From: CAYXAA01 sp964462985
GTDB taxonomy: Bacteria > Pseudomonadota > Alphaproteobacteria > Rhizobiales > Stappiaceae
Assembly (NCBI GenBank): GCA_964462985.1
Contig: CAYXAA010000014.1
Location: 27,879 to 91,878 of the forward strand
Length of the DNA: 64,000 nucleotides
Direction: 5' to 3'
Shown: positions 7,493-16,882 of the stretch, in pieces
Layout of the letters: each line of letters starts with the position of its first letter
Numbering within the stretch: position 1 is the first letter of the stretch
The notes under the pieces: generated by a model
Told to the model about the DNA's origin: nothing
What the model saw: the letters and a program-made list of their open reading frames with translations, nothing else
Databases searched by the model: none
Program-made: the position numbers and the translations under genes

Positions 7493-8421
7493 TGGCCGGG
7501 GCCGCCCTTACCCCCCGGCCCTCCCCGGCGACCCTCCGCACCGGGACCGATCGTCAGATCCTGATCCTCGCCAATCCGACGGCCGGCCGGTTCGATCCTG
7601 GCGTGCTAGAGAAAATCGAACGCCGCCTTGCCGCTGCCGGGTACGCCGTCCGCCTGCGCCTGACCGAGCGCGCCGGCGAAATCGGCACCACCTGCGCGGA
7701 TCCGACCCTTTCAGCCGATGTGGTCGTTGTCGCAGGCGGCGACGGCTCGATCAACGAGGCCATCGCCGGGTTTCACGAGACGCCGGCGCCCCGTGCACTC
7801 GCCATCGTTCCGTTCGGCACGGCGAACGTGCTCGCGCAGGAACTCGGGCTTCCGACGGCGGCAGAAGCGGTCGCCGAGACGATTCTCGCCGGCCGCACCA
7901 AGCCGCTCCACTTCGGGCTCGCCAACGGCCGTCCCTTCGTGCTGATGGCCTCCGCCGGCTTCGATGCCGAGGTCGTCCATGCGGTGCCGCTCGCCCTGAA
8001 ACGCCGGCTCGGCAAGCTCGCCTATGTCCTCACCGCGCTTCGGCTTGCGGCGCAGCGCCGCCGAGGCCGCGACCTCCTCGTGGAAGCCGCCGATATACGC
8101 TTCACCTGTCAGCTCGCCGTCGTCACGAACGGCCGGTGCTACGGCGGCCCCTTCGTGATCTGCCGAGAAGCCAACGTGATCGAGCCGGGGCTCCATGTCG
8201 TCGCGCTGGAGAAGGACGACCCGTGGTCAAGTTTCAGGGCGGGACTTGCCCTTGTCGCCGGGCGGTTGCAACATTCCCGCGGCGTACGGATCGTGCCGGT
8301 ATCGACGGTGCGCATCTCGGCGGCCGATCCGATCGCCGCCCAGATCGACGGCGATCCGTTCGGCTCGACCCCGCTCGAGATCGAGCCGGGGCCGTTGCCG
8401 GTGCCGATTCTGGTTCCCTGA
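7492..8421 (+). CDS. Diacylglycerol/lipid kinase family protein (DAGKc domain)
   Basis: A roughly 309-aa soluble protein with the diacylglycerol kinase catalytic domain: ILANPTAGRF near the N terminus, the nucleotide-binding VVVAGGDGSINEAIAGF, and PFGTANVLAQELGLP. This set is typical of YegS/DgkB-type lipid kinases, which phosphorylate diacylglycerol, phosphatidylglycerol or sphingoid-like lipids; the substrate here cannot be told from sequence. GTG at 7489 and ATG at 7492 are both possible starts; the ATG overlaps the rnhA stop by one base. The gene converges on the GGDEF-EAL gene 21 nt downstream. Confidence 0.88.
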   Translation: MAGAALTPRPSPATLRTGTDRQILILANPTAGRFDPGVLEKIERRLAAAGYAVRLRLTERAGEIGTTCADPTLSADVVVVAGGDGSINEAIAGFHETPAPRALAIVPFGTANVLAQELGLPTAAEAVAETILAGRTKPLHFGLANGRPFVLMASAGFDAEVVHAVPLALKRRLGKLAYVLTALRLAAQRRRGRDLLVEAADIRFTCQLAVVTNGRCYGGPFVICREANVIEPGLHVVALEKDDPWSSFRAGLALVAGRLQHSRGVRIVPVSTVRISAADPIAAQIDGDPFGSTPLEIEPGPLPVPILVP

Positions 8422-8442
8422 GGGACATGGAGCCCCTGGACC

Positions 8443-11325
8443 TCACGCCCGCTCCAGCATCGACTCCGATTGCAGCAGCTTGGTCGCATCGGCCGCGGAC
8501 ATCGGCTGGCCGAAGATAAAGCCCTGGGCATATTCGCAGCCGATCTGGAACAGCTCGAGCGCATCGGACTCCGTTTCGGCGCCTTCGGCGACAACTTCCA
8601 TGCCGAGGTCGTGGCCGAGCGCGACAATCGATCGTAGGATGACGGGCCTGGCGCTGCGGCCATTGGGGCGCACGAAGGACTGGTCGACCTTGATCGTGTC
8701 GAAGCGGAAGCGCTGCAGATAGCTGAGGCTCGAATAGCCGGTGCCGAAATCGTCGAGCGACAGACCGGCGCCGAGCTCGCGCAGCCGCTCCAGCACCTTC
8801 GCCGAATACTCGGGGTTCTTCATCACCACCGATTCGGTGAGCTCGAGCTTCAGCGTGCCGGGCGCCAGCGCCGATCGTGACAGCACCGCCTTGACGTCGT
8901 TGATCAGTTCCTGACGCAGCAGCTGGCTCGAGGAGATGTTCACGCTGGCAAACAGTGGTAGGCGGGCGCCGAACGCGCGCTGCCATTCCGCGAGTTGGCG
9001 GGCGCCGCGCTCCAGAACGAACAGCCCCAGGTCGTTGATGAGGCCGGACTGCTCGGCGATCGGGATGAACTCGACCGGCGAGATCGCGCCGCGGCGTGGA
9101 TGATTCCAACGCGCGAGCACCTCGAAGCCGGCGACCGACCGGTCGGCAAGGCGCACGATCGGCTGATAGTAGACCGTCAGGTCGTTGGTCTGCAGAGCCT
9201 TTCGCAGCTCGGCCTCGAGCTCGAGGCGTCCGCTGCCTTCGGATCGCAAGGTCGGGCGGAAGATCTCGACGCGGTCGCCGCCGAGGCGCTTGGCATGGTG
9301 CATGGCGATCTCGGCGTCGCGGACGAGTTCGTCCGGGCGGACCTGGCCCTCCTCATAGATCGCGACCCCGAGCGAGCAGGTCAGGAACACCTCGCGTTCA
9401 CCGAAGGTGATCGGCGAGCGCACCGAACGGCGCACGCCATCGGCAAAGGCGGCGATGCGCTCCGCCGCCTGCTCCGACAGGAGAACGATGCCGTAGACAT
9501 CGGCCCCGAGCCGCGACAGCGAATCCTGGGGCCTGAGCTGCCGTGCCAGGCGGCGCGCCACCGTCAGCAGGATGCTGTCACCGGCCGAGAGCCCGATCGA
9601 GTCGTTGACCTGCTTGAAGCGGTCGAGATTGATGATCACCACAGACGGGCGGCCATGGCCCTCGGCCCGGGCGCGGGCAAGCGCGGCGTCGAGCCGGTCC
9701 ATGAACAGCTCGCGGTTCGGCAGTCCGGTCAGGTTGTCGTGCACGGCGTCGTGCAGCAACCGTTCCTCGGCCATCTTCTGGTCGGTGATGTCGAGCAGCG
9801 TGCCGACGCAGCGGATCACCTCGCCGTCGGAGCCGACGATCGGCCGAGCCCTGAGGCGGAACCAGCGGAAATGGCCGTCCTCCGAGCGAAGGCGGAACGC
9901 CTGCGAGATCCGGCCGCGGCGCTGGTCGACCACGGCATCGAGTGTCGCACGGAACCGGTCGCGGTCCTGCGGATGAAGCACGTCGAGCCAGTCACGCGCC
10001 GGCCCCTCCAGCAGGCCGCGCTTGAGCCCGAGCAGATCCTCGACCTCGTTGCCGGTGGAAATCCGGTCCCGGTCGATGTCCCAGTCCCAGATGATGTCAC
10101 CGGAGCCCGTCAAGGCCAGTGCCCGACGCTCGACGTCGGAAATCAGTCCCTGGACAATGGCGCCGCCGGCGAAGGCGTGCTGCATCACGGTGAAGCCGAT
10201 CAGGAGCACGATCAGCACCAGGCCGCCGGCGAGCGCCGGCTGGACGATGTCGTTGGCGAGCGTGCCCGTGACGGTCATGCCGGCGCCGATCAGCCAGATG
10301 ATCAGGAGGATCCAGGTCGGCACCAGCATGATCGCGCGATCGTAGCCCTGGAGCGCGAGCGTGGCGATCACCACGAAGCCGAGCACGCCGATCACGCCAA
10401 GTGCGATGCGGGCGATGCCGGCGGCGACCGATGGATCCCAGATCGCAACGCCGATCAGACCGAGCACCAGGATCAGCGTGCCGAGCGCCAGGTGACTGTA
10501 ACGGATGTGCCAGCGGTTGAGATTGAGATAGGCGTAGAGGAAGATGATGAGGCTCGCCGCCAGCGCGACCTCGGCGCAGGCGCGGTAAAGCTGGTCGTCA
10601 CCCGGCGTGAGCTGGAACACCTTGTTCCAGAATCCGAAATCAATGCAAAGATATGACAGCACCGCCCAGGCCAGCACCGCTGTCGCCGGAAACATGACGG
10701 TGCCCTTGACGACGAAGAGGATGGTGAGGAACAGCGCCAGCAGGCCGGAAATGCCGAGGATGATTCCGCGGTAGAGCGTGTAGGCGTTGATCGTGTCCTT
10801 GTAGACGTCCGGCTCCCACAGCCGGATCTGCGGCAGGTCCGGTGTGCGCATTTCGGCGACGTAGGTCACGACGGCACCAGGGTCGAGCGTGATGCGGAAC
10901 ACGTCCGCCTCCTGGCTCGACTGTCGCTCGGGCGCGATGCCCTGGCTCGGCGTCAGCGAGACGACGCGCGAGGAACCTAGATCCGGCCAGATCAGGCGCG
11001 ATCCGACCATCTGGAAGAACGGCACGACGATCACCCGGTCGATCTGCTCGTCGCTCTGGTTGGAAAGCGCAAACACTGCCCAGTTCGAGTTGGCGTCGTC
11101 GCGTGAGTTCACCTCGATGCGCCGGACGATGCCGTCGGCACCCGGGGCCGTGGACACCTGGAGCCGCGGCCCGGCGTCGGGATAGAGCTCGACAGTGTCG
11201 GTAAGGTCGAGGGCCTCGGCGCCGAGCGGAACCTGCACCGCCTCCAGCGCGACGCCCCTGCCCGCCATCATCGGGAGCAGCGTGATCAGCGTGAGAAGAG
11301 CGAGGAAGAGCGATCGCAGCCGCAC
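8443..11325 (-). CDS. 7TM-PAS-GGDEF-EAL protein with degenerate GGDEF (GADVY)
   Basis: A large c-di-GMP protein of about 960 aa. In order: signal peptide; a periplasmic sensory region to about residue 180; seven or more membrane segments from about 185 to 390, resembling the 7TMR-DISM type; a PAS domain (about 395-520, ending CVGTLLDITDQKMAEERL); a GGDEF domain whose signature is degenerated to GADVY (about 607-611); and a complete-looking EAL domain (FEVLARWNHP, ASVNISSSQ, LELTES, DDFGTGYSS). It is therefore predicted to be a phosphodiesterase, with the GGDEF part possibly a GTP-binding regulator. The GTG at 11325 gives a clean signal peptide; a TTG lies seven codons upstream. Confidence 0.9.
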   Translation of the reverse strand: MRLRSLFLALLTLITLLPMMAGRGVALEAVQVPLGAEALDLTDTVELYPDAGPRLQVSTAPGADGIVRRIEVNSRDDANSNWAVFALSNQSDEQIDRVIVVPFFQMVGSRLIWPDLGSSRVVSLTPSQGIAPERQSSQEADVFRITLDPGAVVTYVAEMRTPDLPQIRLWEPDVYKDTINAYTLYRGIILGISGLLALFLTILFVVKGTVMFPATAVLAWAVLSYLCIDFGFWNKVFQLTPGDDQLYRACAEVALAASLIIFLYAYLNLNRWHIRYSHLALGTLILVLGLIGVAIWDPSVAAGIARIALGVIGVLGFVVIATLALQGYDRAIMLVPTWILLIIWLIGAGMTVTGTLANDIVQPALAGGLVLIVLLIGFTVMQHAFAGGAIVQGLISDVERRALALTGSGDIIWDWDIDRDRISTGNEVEDLLGLKRGLLEGPARDWLDVLHPQDRDRFRATLDAVVDQRRGRISQAFRLRSEDGHFRWFRLRARPIVGSDGEVIRCVGTLLDITDQKMAEERLLHDAVHDNLTGLPNRELFMDRLDAALARARAEGHGRPSVVIINLDRFKQVNDSIGLSAGDSILLTVARRLARQLRPQDSLSRLGADVYGIVLLSEQAAERIAAFADGVRRSVRSPITFGEREVFLTCSLGVAIYEEGQVRPDELVRDAEIAMHHAKRLGGDRVEIFRPTLRSEGSGRLELEAELRKALQTNDLTVYYQPIVRLADRSVAGFEVLARWNHPRRGAISPVEFIPIAEQSGLINDLGLFVLERGARQLAEWQRAFGARLPLFASVNISSSQLLRQELINDVKAVLSRSALAPGTLKLELTESVVMKNPEYSAKVLERLRELGAGLSLDDFGTGYSSLSYLQRFRFDTIKVDQSFVRPNGRSARPVILRSIVALGHDLGMEVVAEGAETESDALELFQIGCEYAQGFIFGQPMSAADATKLLQSESMLERA

Positions 11326-11478
11326 GTCAAATCCCGATTGGATCAACGGACGTTCACCGGAACCGGAAGACGTCCAAACGCTGATCGATTCTAAAACGCA
11401 AGAGCAACCTGCCTGCGTCCGGCAGGACGCAAGTCGCTCCGGTGACCGTGGCGCAGGAGTATCGGCTTGTCACGCATG

Positions 11479-12123
11479 TCACAAGGGCTCTTTCTCACAC
11501 GACCCTTTGGCGACAGTGCCGGCGTCCTGCCTCGTGGCGGGGTCGGGATCGTCCGCAAGACGGGCGAACAGCAGATGGTCCTGCCACCGCCCCTCGATGC
11601 AGAGATAACGACGGGCGTAGCCCTCCTGCCGAAATCCGGCTTTTTGAAGGAGACCGATCGAGGCCGCGTTATGTGGCAGGCAGGCCGCCTCCACCCGGTG
11701 AAGCCGCAGGGTCTGGAAGGCAAACGGCAGCAGGAGGCCGACCGCCTCGCTCATGTAGCCACGCCCGGCGAATGGCGCTCCCATCCAGTATCCAAGGGTG
11801 CAGGCCTGTGCCACGCCGCGGCGGATGTTCGACAAGGTCGCGCCGCCGAGCAGGGTGCCGTCGTCGCGGCGGAACAGAAAGAAGGGGAAAGCCTTGTCCT
11901 CGCGCATCTCGCGGGCATAGCGGCGCAGGCGGCGGCGATAGGACGCGCGGGCCAGGTCGTTCTCGGGCCACAGCGGCTCCCAAGGCACGAGAAAGGCGCG
12001 GCTGCGCTCCCGTAGATCGGCCCAGGCCTGATAGTCCTGCGGCGCGGGCGGGCGCACCATGATGCGGCGTCCGATCAGGACCGTCGTCGGCTCCGCAAAT
12101 CCGACCGAACGCAGGAACGCCAT
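11479..12123 (-). CDS. GNAT N-acetyltransferase, RimJ/RimL-like
   Basis: A 214-aa acetyltransferase. It has the RimJ/RimL layout: TVLIGRRIMVRPPAPQDYQAW at the start, an LGGATLSNIRRG strand, the acetyl-CoA motif region GYWMGAPFAGRGYMSEAV, and the typical tail RVEAACLPHNAASIGLLQKAG. This family acetylates N-terminal alanine or serine of ribosomal proteins or small substrates; the actual target is unknown. It follows the M16 peptidase gene by 21 nt in a minus-strand run with thrC, an arrangement common in Rhizobiales. The ATG at 12123 has no strong ribosome binding site. Confidence 0.88.
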   Translation of the reverse strand: MAFLRSVGFAEPTTVLIGRRIMVRPPAPQDYQAWADLRERSRAFLVPWEPLWPENDLARASYRRRLRRYAREMREDKAFPFFLFRRDDGTLLGGATLSNIRRGVAQACTLGYWMGAPFAGRGYMSEAVGLLLPFAFQTLRLHRVEAACLPHNAASIGLLQKAGFRQEGYARRYLCIEGRWQDHLLFARLADDPDPATRQDAGTVAKGSCEKEPL

Positions 12124-12144
12124 TGTCCCCTCCCGCGAGCCCGG

Positions 12145-13431
12145 TCAGCCTCTCGCCACCCGGAGCTGCGGGGTCGCGAGCCGGGCGGAGACCTCGTCGA
12201 AGATCGGCACCTTGGCGAGAGGCCCGATGGCGGACAGGGTCGGCGTGCCGCCGAAGAAGACGTCGGCTGCGACCTGACGTGCCATTCGGGCGTCGACTGC
12301 CTGGATCTTGGCCGTGATTTCCTCGAGGGACAGCACCCGTCCATGGATCAGCATCTGCCGCGCGATCTGGCCGGCGCGGGCCGCCGGACTTTCCAGTGCC
12401 ATCAGGAGTCCGGCGCGGATCTGGGCCTTGGCGCGGTCGATTTCGCTCTCGTCGAGGTCGTCCACCGCACGCTCCAGCTCGTCGAGCAGCACCGGCACGA
12501 GCTCGGCGATGTCCTCCTCGCCCGTCGCAGCGTGGATCCCAAACAGCCCGGTGTCGCGGAACGCCCAGTGGAAGGCATAGACGGCATAGCAGAGCCCGCG
12601 CTTTTCCCGCACCTCCTGGAACAGGCGCGAAGACATGCCCCCGCCCATCACCGAGGAGACGATCTGGATGGCGTGGAAATCCTCGGCGCGATACGGACGG
12701 CCCTGGAAGCCGAGCAGGAACTGCACTTCCATCAGGGAACGGTCGAGCCGTTCTGCGCCGCCGGTGTAATGCGCGGTGGCATCGATTGGCGCCGGTGCTG
12801 AGTCCAGGCCGGAAAAGTGCCGTTCGGCCAGAGCCACGATCTCCGCGTGATCGACCGCCCCGGCCGCCGCCAACACCATCTCGGGCGCCCGGTAGCGCTC
12901 GCCGAGATACGCCCGCAGATCGTCCGCGGTAAAGCCCATCACGGTCTCGCGGGTGCCCAGGATCGGCCGGCCGATCGCCTGCTGCGCCCAGGCGGCCTGC
13001 TGGAACAGGTCGAACACCTGGTCGTCCGGGGTATCGTGGGCCGCACCGATCTCCTGCAGGATCACGTGCTTCTCCCGAGCCAGTTCCTCGGCATCAAACA
13101 CGGAGTTCTGCAGGATATCGGCAATCAGCTCGACCGCGAGCGGAACGTTCTCGGCCAGCACCCGGGCATAGTAGTTGGTGTGCTCAACGCTGGTCGAGGC
13201 GTTGAGTTCGCCGCCGACGGCCTCGATCTCCTCGGCGATCTGGCGCGCGGAACGGGTGACCGTGCCCTTGAACGCCATGTGCTCGAGCAGGTGGGTGATG
13301 CCGTTCTGCGCCGTCGTCTCCGAGCGGGAGCCGGCACGCACCCAGATCCCGAGTGCCGCGGTGGCAAGATGCGGCATGCGGTCGGTAACGATGGTCAGGC
13401 CATTGGCGAGCCTGGAGATTTCCACGTCCAT
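12145..13431 (-). CDS. M16 family zinc peptidase (processing-peptidase-like)
   Basis: A 428-aa M16 metallopeptidase related to the mitochondrial processing peptidase beta subunit. The inverted zinc motif HxxEH is present in THLLEHMAFKGT, with the downstream glutamate region VGGELNASTSVEHTNYYARV. GLCYAVYAFHWAF in the C-terminal half is also typical. No signal peptide is visible, so it is probably cytoplasmic. The ATG is 5 nt after the thrC stop, implying a shared transcript. The natural substrates of bacterial members of this group are poorly defined; the thrC linkage is conserved but unexplained. Confidence 0.93.
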   Translation of the reverse strand: MDVEISRLANGLTIVTDRMPHLATAALGIWVRAGSRSETTAQNGITHLLEHMAFKGTVTRSARQIAEEIEAVGGELNASTSVEHTNYYARVLAENVPLAVELIADILQNSVFDAEELAREKHVILQEIGAAHDTPDDQVFDLFQQAAWAQQAIGRPILGTRETVMGFTADDLRAYLGERYRAPEMVLAAAGAVDHAEIVALAERHFSGLDSAPAPIDATAHYTGGAERLDRSLMEVQFLLGFQGRPYRAEDFHAIQIVSSVMGGGMSSRLFQEVREKRGLCYAVYAFHWAFRDTGLFGIHAATGEEDIAELVPVLLDELERAVDDLDESEIDRAKAQIRAGLLMALESPAARAGQIARQMLIHGRVLSLEEITAKIQAVDARMARQVAADVFFGGTPTLSAIGPLAKVPIFDEVSARLATPQLRVARG

Positions 13432-13436
13432 CTCTG

Positions 13437-14843
13437 TCAGGCCTCCGCCACCACGGCGCGCGCATGGCCGGCAACATGCGCTTCGATCTCCGACTGATCC
13501 GCCGGCAGGACAGTGATGCGTTCCGCGTCGGAGAGAATATGCGCCAGCCGCGGCGGCAGGTCGGGGCGCTGGCCGCAGGCCTTTGCAACGGCATCGGGAA
13601 ACTTTGCCGGATGGGCGGTTGCCAGCACCACCATCGGCGCCGCGCTGGAAGCCTGCTCTTCGGCGACCTTCACGCCGGTCGCGCTGTGCGGGTCAAGCAG
13701 ATAGCCGGTTTCCGCCAGCACGCGGCGGATCGTCGCCGCCGTCTCGGCCTCGCTGCAGCGCCCGGCGGCGAACTCGACACGGATCCGGGCGAGCGCGGCA
13801 TCTTCGATCGTAAAGGCGTCGCTTTGCGCAAGCTGCTGCATCGACCGGCGCACCACGGCGCTGTCACGGCCGCAGGCCTCGAACAGCAGCCGCTCGAAAT
13901 TCGACGAGATCTGGATATCCATCGACGGCGACATGGTCGCAACGACGCCGCGCATCTCGTAGCGCCCCGTCGCCATCGTGCGGGCAAGAATGTCGTTCTC
14001 GTTGGTGGCGATGACGAGGCGCTCGATCGGCAGGCCCATGCGCTTTGCCACGTAGCCGGCGAAAATGTCGCCGAAATTGCCGGTCGGCACGGTGAAGGCA
14101 ACCGAACGATGCGGCGCGCCGAGGGCCGCGCCGGCGACGAAATAATAGACGACCTGGGCGACGATCCGGGCCCAGTTGATCGAATTCACGCCGGCCAGCC
14201 GCACCCGGTCGCGGAAGGGGAAATTGTTGAACATGCCCTTCAGGATCGCCTGGCAATCGTCGAAATTGCCGGCGATCGCGAGCGCATGGACGTTCGCCTC
14301 CGTCGGCGTCGTCATCTGGCGGCGTTGAACCGGAGAAACCCGGCCATCCGGAAACAGGATGAAGACGTCGGTGCGCTCCCGGCCGCGGAACGCCTCAATC
14401 GCGGCGCCGCCGGTGTCGCCTGAGGTTGCGCCAACGATGGTAGCCCGCTCGCCGCGCTCCTTCAGCACATGATCCATCATCCGGCCGAGCAGCTGCATGG
14501 CCACGTCCTTGAAGGCGAGCGTGGGGCCATGGAACAGCTCGAGCAGGAAGCGGCCGGGCGCAATCTGAACCAGCGGCGTGACCGCCGGATGGCCGAAGCC
14601 GGCATAGGCATCGGCGATCATTGCCCTCAGCGCCGCAGGTGCGATCGACGTCCCGACAAAGGGCGCGATCACCTGTTCGGCGACCTCGGCATAGGGTCGT
14701 CCGGCGAAGCCGGAGATGGTCTTGTCGTCGAGGACGGGCCACGTCTCGGGAACGTAGAGCCCGCCATCCCGGGCGAGGCCCGTCAGAAGGACGTCGGCGA
14801 AATCGAGAATCGGAGCCTCGCCTCGCGTACTGACATATCTCAC
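13437..14843 (-). CDS. thrC: Threonine synthase
   Basis: A PLP enzyme that converts O-phosphohomoserine to threonine. It begins MRYVSTRGEAPILDFADVLLTGLARDGG-like sequence typical of the family, and the PLP lysine lies in GPTLAFKDVAMQ; the phosphate-binding VGATSGDTGGAAIEAF follows. I used the GTG at 14843 (468 aa) because homologues start at MRYVS and GGAGG lies 11 bases before it; an upstream GTG at 14852 is only two bases from that site. It pairs functionally with the thrB gene in this window and leads the minus-strand run thrC-M16-GNAT. Confidence 0.95.
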   Translation of the reverse strand: MRYVSTRGEAPILDFADVLLTGLARDGGLYVPETWPVLDDKTISGFAGRPYAEVAEQVIAPFVGTSIAPAALRAMIADAYAGFGHPAVTPLVQIAPGRFLLELFHGPTLAFKDVAMQLLGRMMDHVLKERGERATIVGATSGDTGGAAIEAFRGRERTDVFILFPDGRVSPVQRRQMTTPTEANVHALAIAGNFDDCQAILKGMFNNFPFRDRVRLAGVNSINWARIVAQVVYYFVAGAALGAPHRSVAFTVPTGNFGDIFAGYVAKRMGLPIERLVIATNENDILARTMATGRYEMRGVVATMSPSMDIQISSNFERLLFEACGRDSAVVRRSMQQLAQSDAFTIEDAALARIRVEFAAGRCSEAETAATIRRVLAETGYLLDPHSATGVKVAEEQASSAAPMVVLATAHPAKFPDAVAKACGQRPDLPPRLAHILSDAERITVLPADQSEIEAHVAGHARAVVAEA

Positions 14844-14987
14844 CGCGGCCACTTCCTCCGTTCCGCCCCGAGTTTCTGCAAATCCAGAAAGACTTCGGCG
14901 GACGGTGCGCCCGCGACCGCCGACCCGGCACCCTATCGTTCCCCACCCAAGGGAGCAAGCATGTCGGTTCGGCCACTCCTGCGCGGG

Positions 14988-15584
14988 TCAGGCGTGGCCG
15001 GCGTCACTCGACAGCATGCGCGGATCGATGCCGAGAAGGGCAAGCGCCCTGTCCCACTTGCTGTCGAGATCGGCGTCGAAGATCAGTTCCGGGTCCGCGG
15101 GGCAGGTGATCCAGCCGTTGGCCTGAATTTCTGCCTCAAGCTGTCCGGGTCCCCACCCGGCATAACCGAGCGCGAGCATGGCTTGCTCGGGCCCCCGCCC
15201 TTCTGCGATTGCCTTCAGGATCTCGAGCGTCGCCGTCAGGCAGATGCCGTCATCGATCGGCAGGGTCGAACTTTCGATGAAAAAGTCGTCGGAATGCAAG
15301 ACGAAGCCGCGCCCGGTCTCGACCGGCCCGCCGCGGTGGACGAGCATGCGGTCCGCTGGCGACGGCAGCCGGATCGGCTCGTCGTCGCCGATGATGTCCA
15401 GCTGCAGCAGAAGGTCGCGGAACGACAGGTTGCTTGCCCGCTGGTTGAGCACAATGCCCATGGCGCCCTTGGCGGAGTGAGCGCACATGTAGACCACGGC
15501 GTGGGCGAAACGCCCGTCAGCCATGCCCGGCATCGCCACCAGAAAATGGCCATCGAGGTAACCGAAAATGCTGTCGTCGCTCAT
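14988..15584 (-). CDS. YqgE/AlgH family protein (UPF0301)
   Basis: A roughly 198-aa member of UPF0301/DUF179. Typical stretches are LDGHFLVAMPGMADGRFAHAVVYMCAH near the start, GAMGIVLNQ, and HRGGPVETGRGFVLHS, with ALGYAGWGPGQLEAEI in the C-terminal part. The family is widespread but its biochemical role is unknown; AlgH was linked to alginate regulation in Pseudomonas. The start is ambiguous: ATG at 15584 gives the usual length, while ATG 15602 and GTG 15608 add a few residues. It is divergent from the DsbD-like gene, a neighbourhood common in Rhizobiales. Confidence 0.93.
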   Translation of the reverse strand: MSDDSIFGYLDGHFLVAMPGMADGRFAHAVVYMCAHSAKGAMGIVLNQRASNLSFRDLLLQLDIIGDDEPIRLPSPADRMLVHRGGPVETGRGFVLHSDDFFIESSTLPIDDGICLTATLEILKAIAEGRGPEQAMLALGYAGWGPGQLEAEIQANGWITCPADPELIFDADLDSKWDRALALLGIDPRMLSSDAGHA

Positions 15585-15869
15585 CGGGTGGTCTCGCTCC
15601 ATGATCACCCAGGCCTCGCGATCCGTCGCTTGCCGGCCTCCGCGCGCCGGCGCTGCGACATGCTGTTCCAGACTAGCTTCTCCGGTGGCCGTTGTTAATG
15701 ATATTTGGCAGGAAGCGCCCCCTCGTTCACCGGTTTCACGGCGGAGAAGGCGGCGAAGCCGTCCGGCTCACGACAATCTGATGGCCGCGGCAAAGAAAAA
15801 TCTGCAACAAGGCAATGCGGCTGCGGCGGCGGCGGGCTGCCGCAGACAATTCAGCATCTTGCGAGCACT

Positions 15870-16703
15870 ATGCGAAGCTTCACGACCATCATCGGCCTCA
15901 TCTCTTTGTCGCTCGTTCCGATCGCGGCCCTGGCCGATAGCAGCGAATGGCAGGCTGTCGAGGGAGGGCGCGTGCGCCTGATTTCGGCCAGTCCCGCCGC
16001 TCGCGCCGAACCGGTTGACGCCGGGCTGGAGTTTGACCTGGAACCGGGCTGGCACATCTACTGGCGGTTTCCGGGCGAAGCGGGGGTGCCGACGGAAGCC
16101 GATTTCTCCGGCTCCAGGAACATTGCGAGGGCGACGCTGCGCTATCCCGCACCGGCGCTTTACGACGATGGCACCTCGATGTCCGTCGTCTACACGGATC
16201 GCGTTGTGCTCCCGATCGATGTGGAACGAGCGGACCCTCAGCGTCCGTCGATCCTGGAAGCCTCCGTACGGTTCGGTGTGTGCCGCGACATATGCGTGCC
16301 CGGCGAGGCGAAGCTCACGATGACGCTCGACAGCAACGCCGCACTCGACCCGGCGTTGCAATCGGCGCTGGCCGACGCGCGCAGCCGCATTCCCCGGCCT
16401 CAGACGGCGGAGCCGCCGGCAATCGTTTCGGTCGAGCCCGTGCGCGTTGCCGGCAAGAAGCATCCGGTCCTGACAATCACAGCCGCGCTGTCCGGTCCCG
16501 AGGCAGACGTGACGCTGTTTGCCGAGGGCGCCCCCGGCTCCTACAACGAGGTTCCACGGCTCGTTCGCCGCGACGGCGCACGGGCCGTCTACCAGATGTC
16601 GGCCCGCGGTCTCGTCAACGGTCCCGGCGGGCTGCCGCTCAGACTGACCCTCGTCTCCGGTGGCAAGGCCGTCGACTGGAGCACTACGGTGAATACCCCC
16701 TGA
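15870..16703 (+). CDS. Secreted DsbD-alpha-like thiol-disulfide domain protein
   Basis: A 277-aa exported protein. The start at 15870 gives a good signal peptide (MRSFTTIIGLISLSLVPIAALA). The mature part resembles the N-terminal periplasmic domain of DsbD (DsbD-alpha / DsbC-domain family): GLEFDLEPGWHIYWRFPGEAG, then PAPALYDDG and the paired cysteines in VRFGVCRDICVPGEAKL. There is no membrane part or thioredoxin part, so it is a stand-alone periplasmic redox carrier candidate rather than full DsbD. The preceding in-frame region is not credible as coding. A peroxiredoxin gene follows 179 nt downstream. Confidence 0.85.
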   Translation: MRSFTTIIGLISLSLVPIAALADSSEWQAVEGGRVRLISASPAARAEPVDAGLEFDLEPGWHIYWRFPGEAGVPTEADFSGSRNIARATLRYPAPALYDDGTSMSVVYTDRVVLPIDVERADPQRPSILEASVRFGVCRDICVPGEAKLTMTLDSNAALDPALQSALADARSRIPRPQTAEPPAIVSVEPVRVAGKKHPVLTITAALSGPEADVTLFAEGAPGSYNEVPRLVRRDGARAVYQMSARGLVNGPGGLPLRLTLVSGGKAVDWSTTVNTP

Positions 16704-16882
16704 CACGGGCGCGCCTCGTGCCCTTCAATTCGGCTCGACGCTTCGCTCCGAAAGCCCTATGTCCAAGACGGCGCGTCGTCGACGGCCGCAAACCCTGAGC
16801 ATGGTCCGCACGGCCCGGACAGGCGGCCGATCGGACGTGCTTGCGATCCCGTTTTTGACGCAAACGCAGCGGAGGATTTCAT

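Noticed and set aside
9000..10656. Long plus-strand open frame of 553 codons opposite the GGDEF-EAL gene
   Set aside because: It is a mirror frame of a well-supported gene in GC-rich DNA; its sequence is rich in Arg, Asp, Gly and His with no domain pattern.
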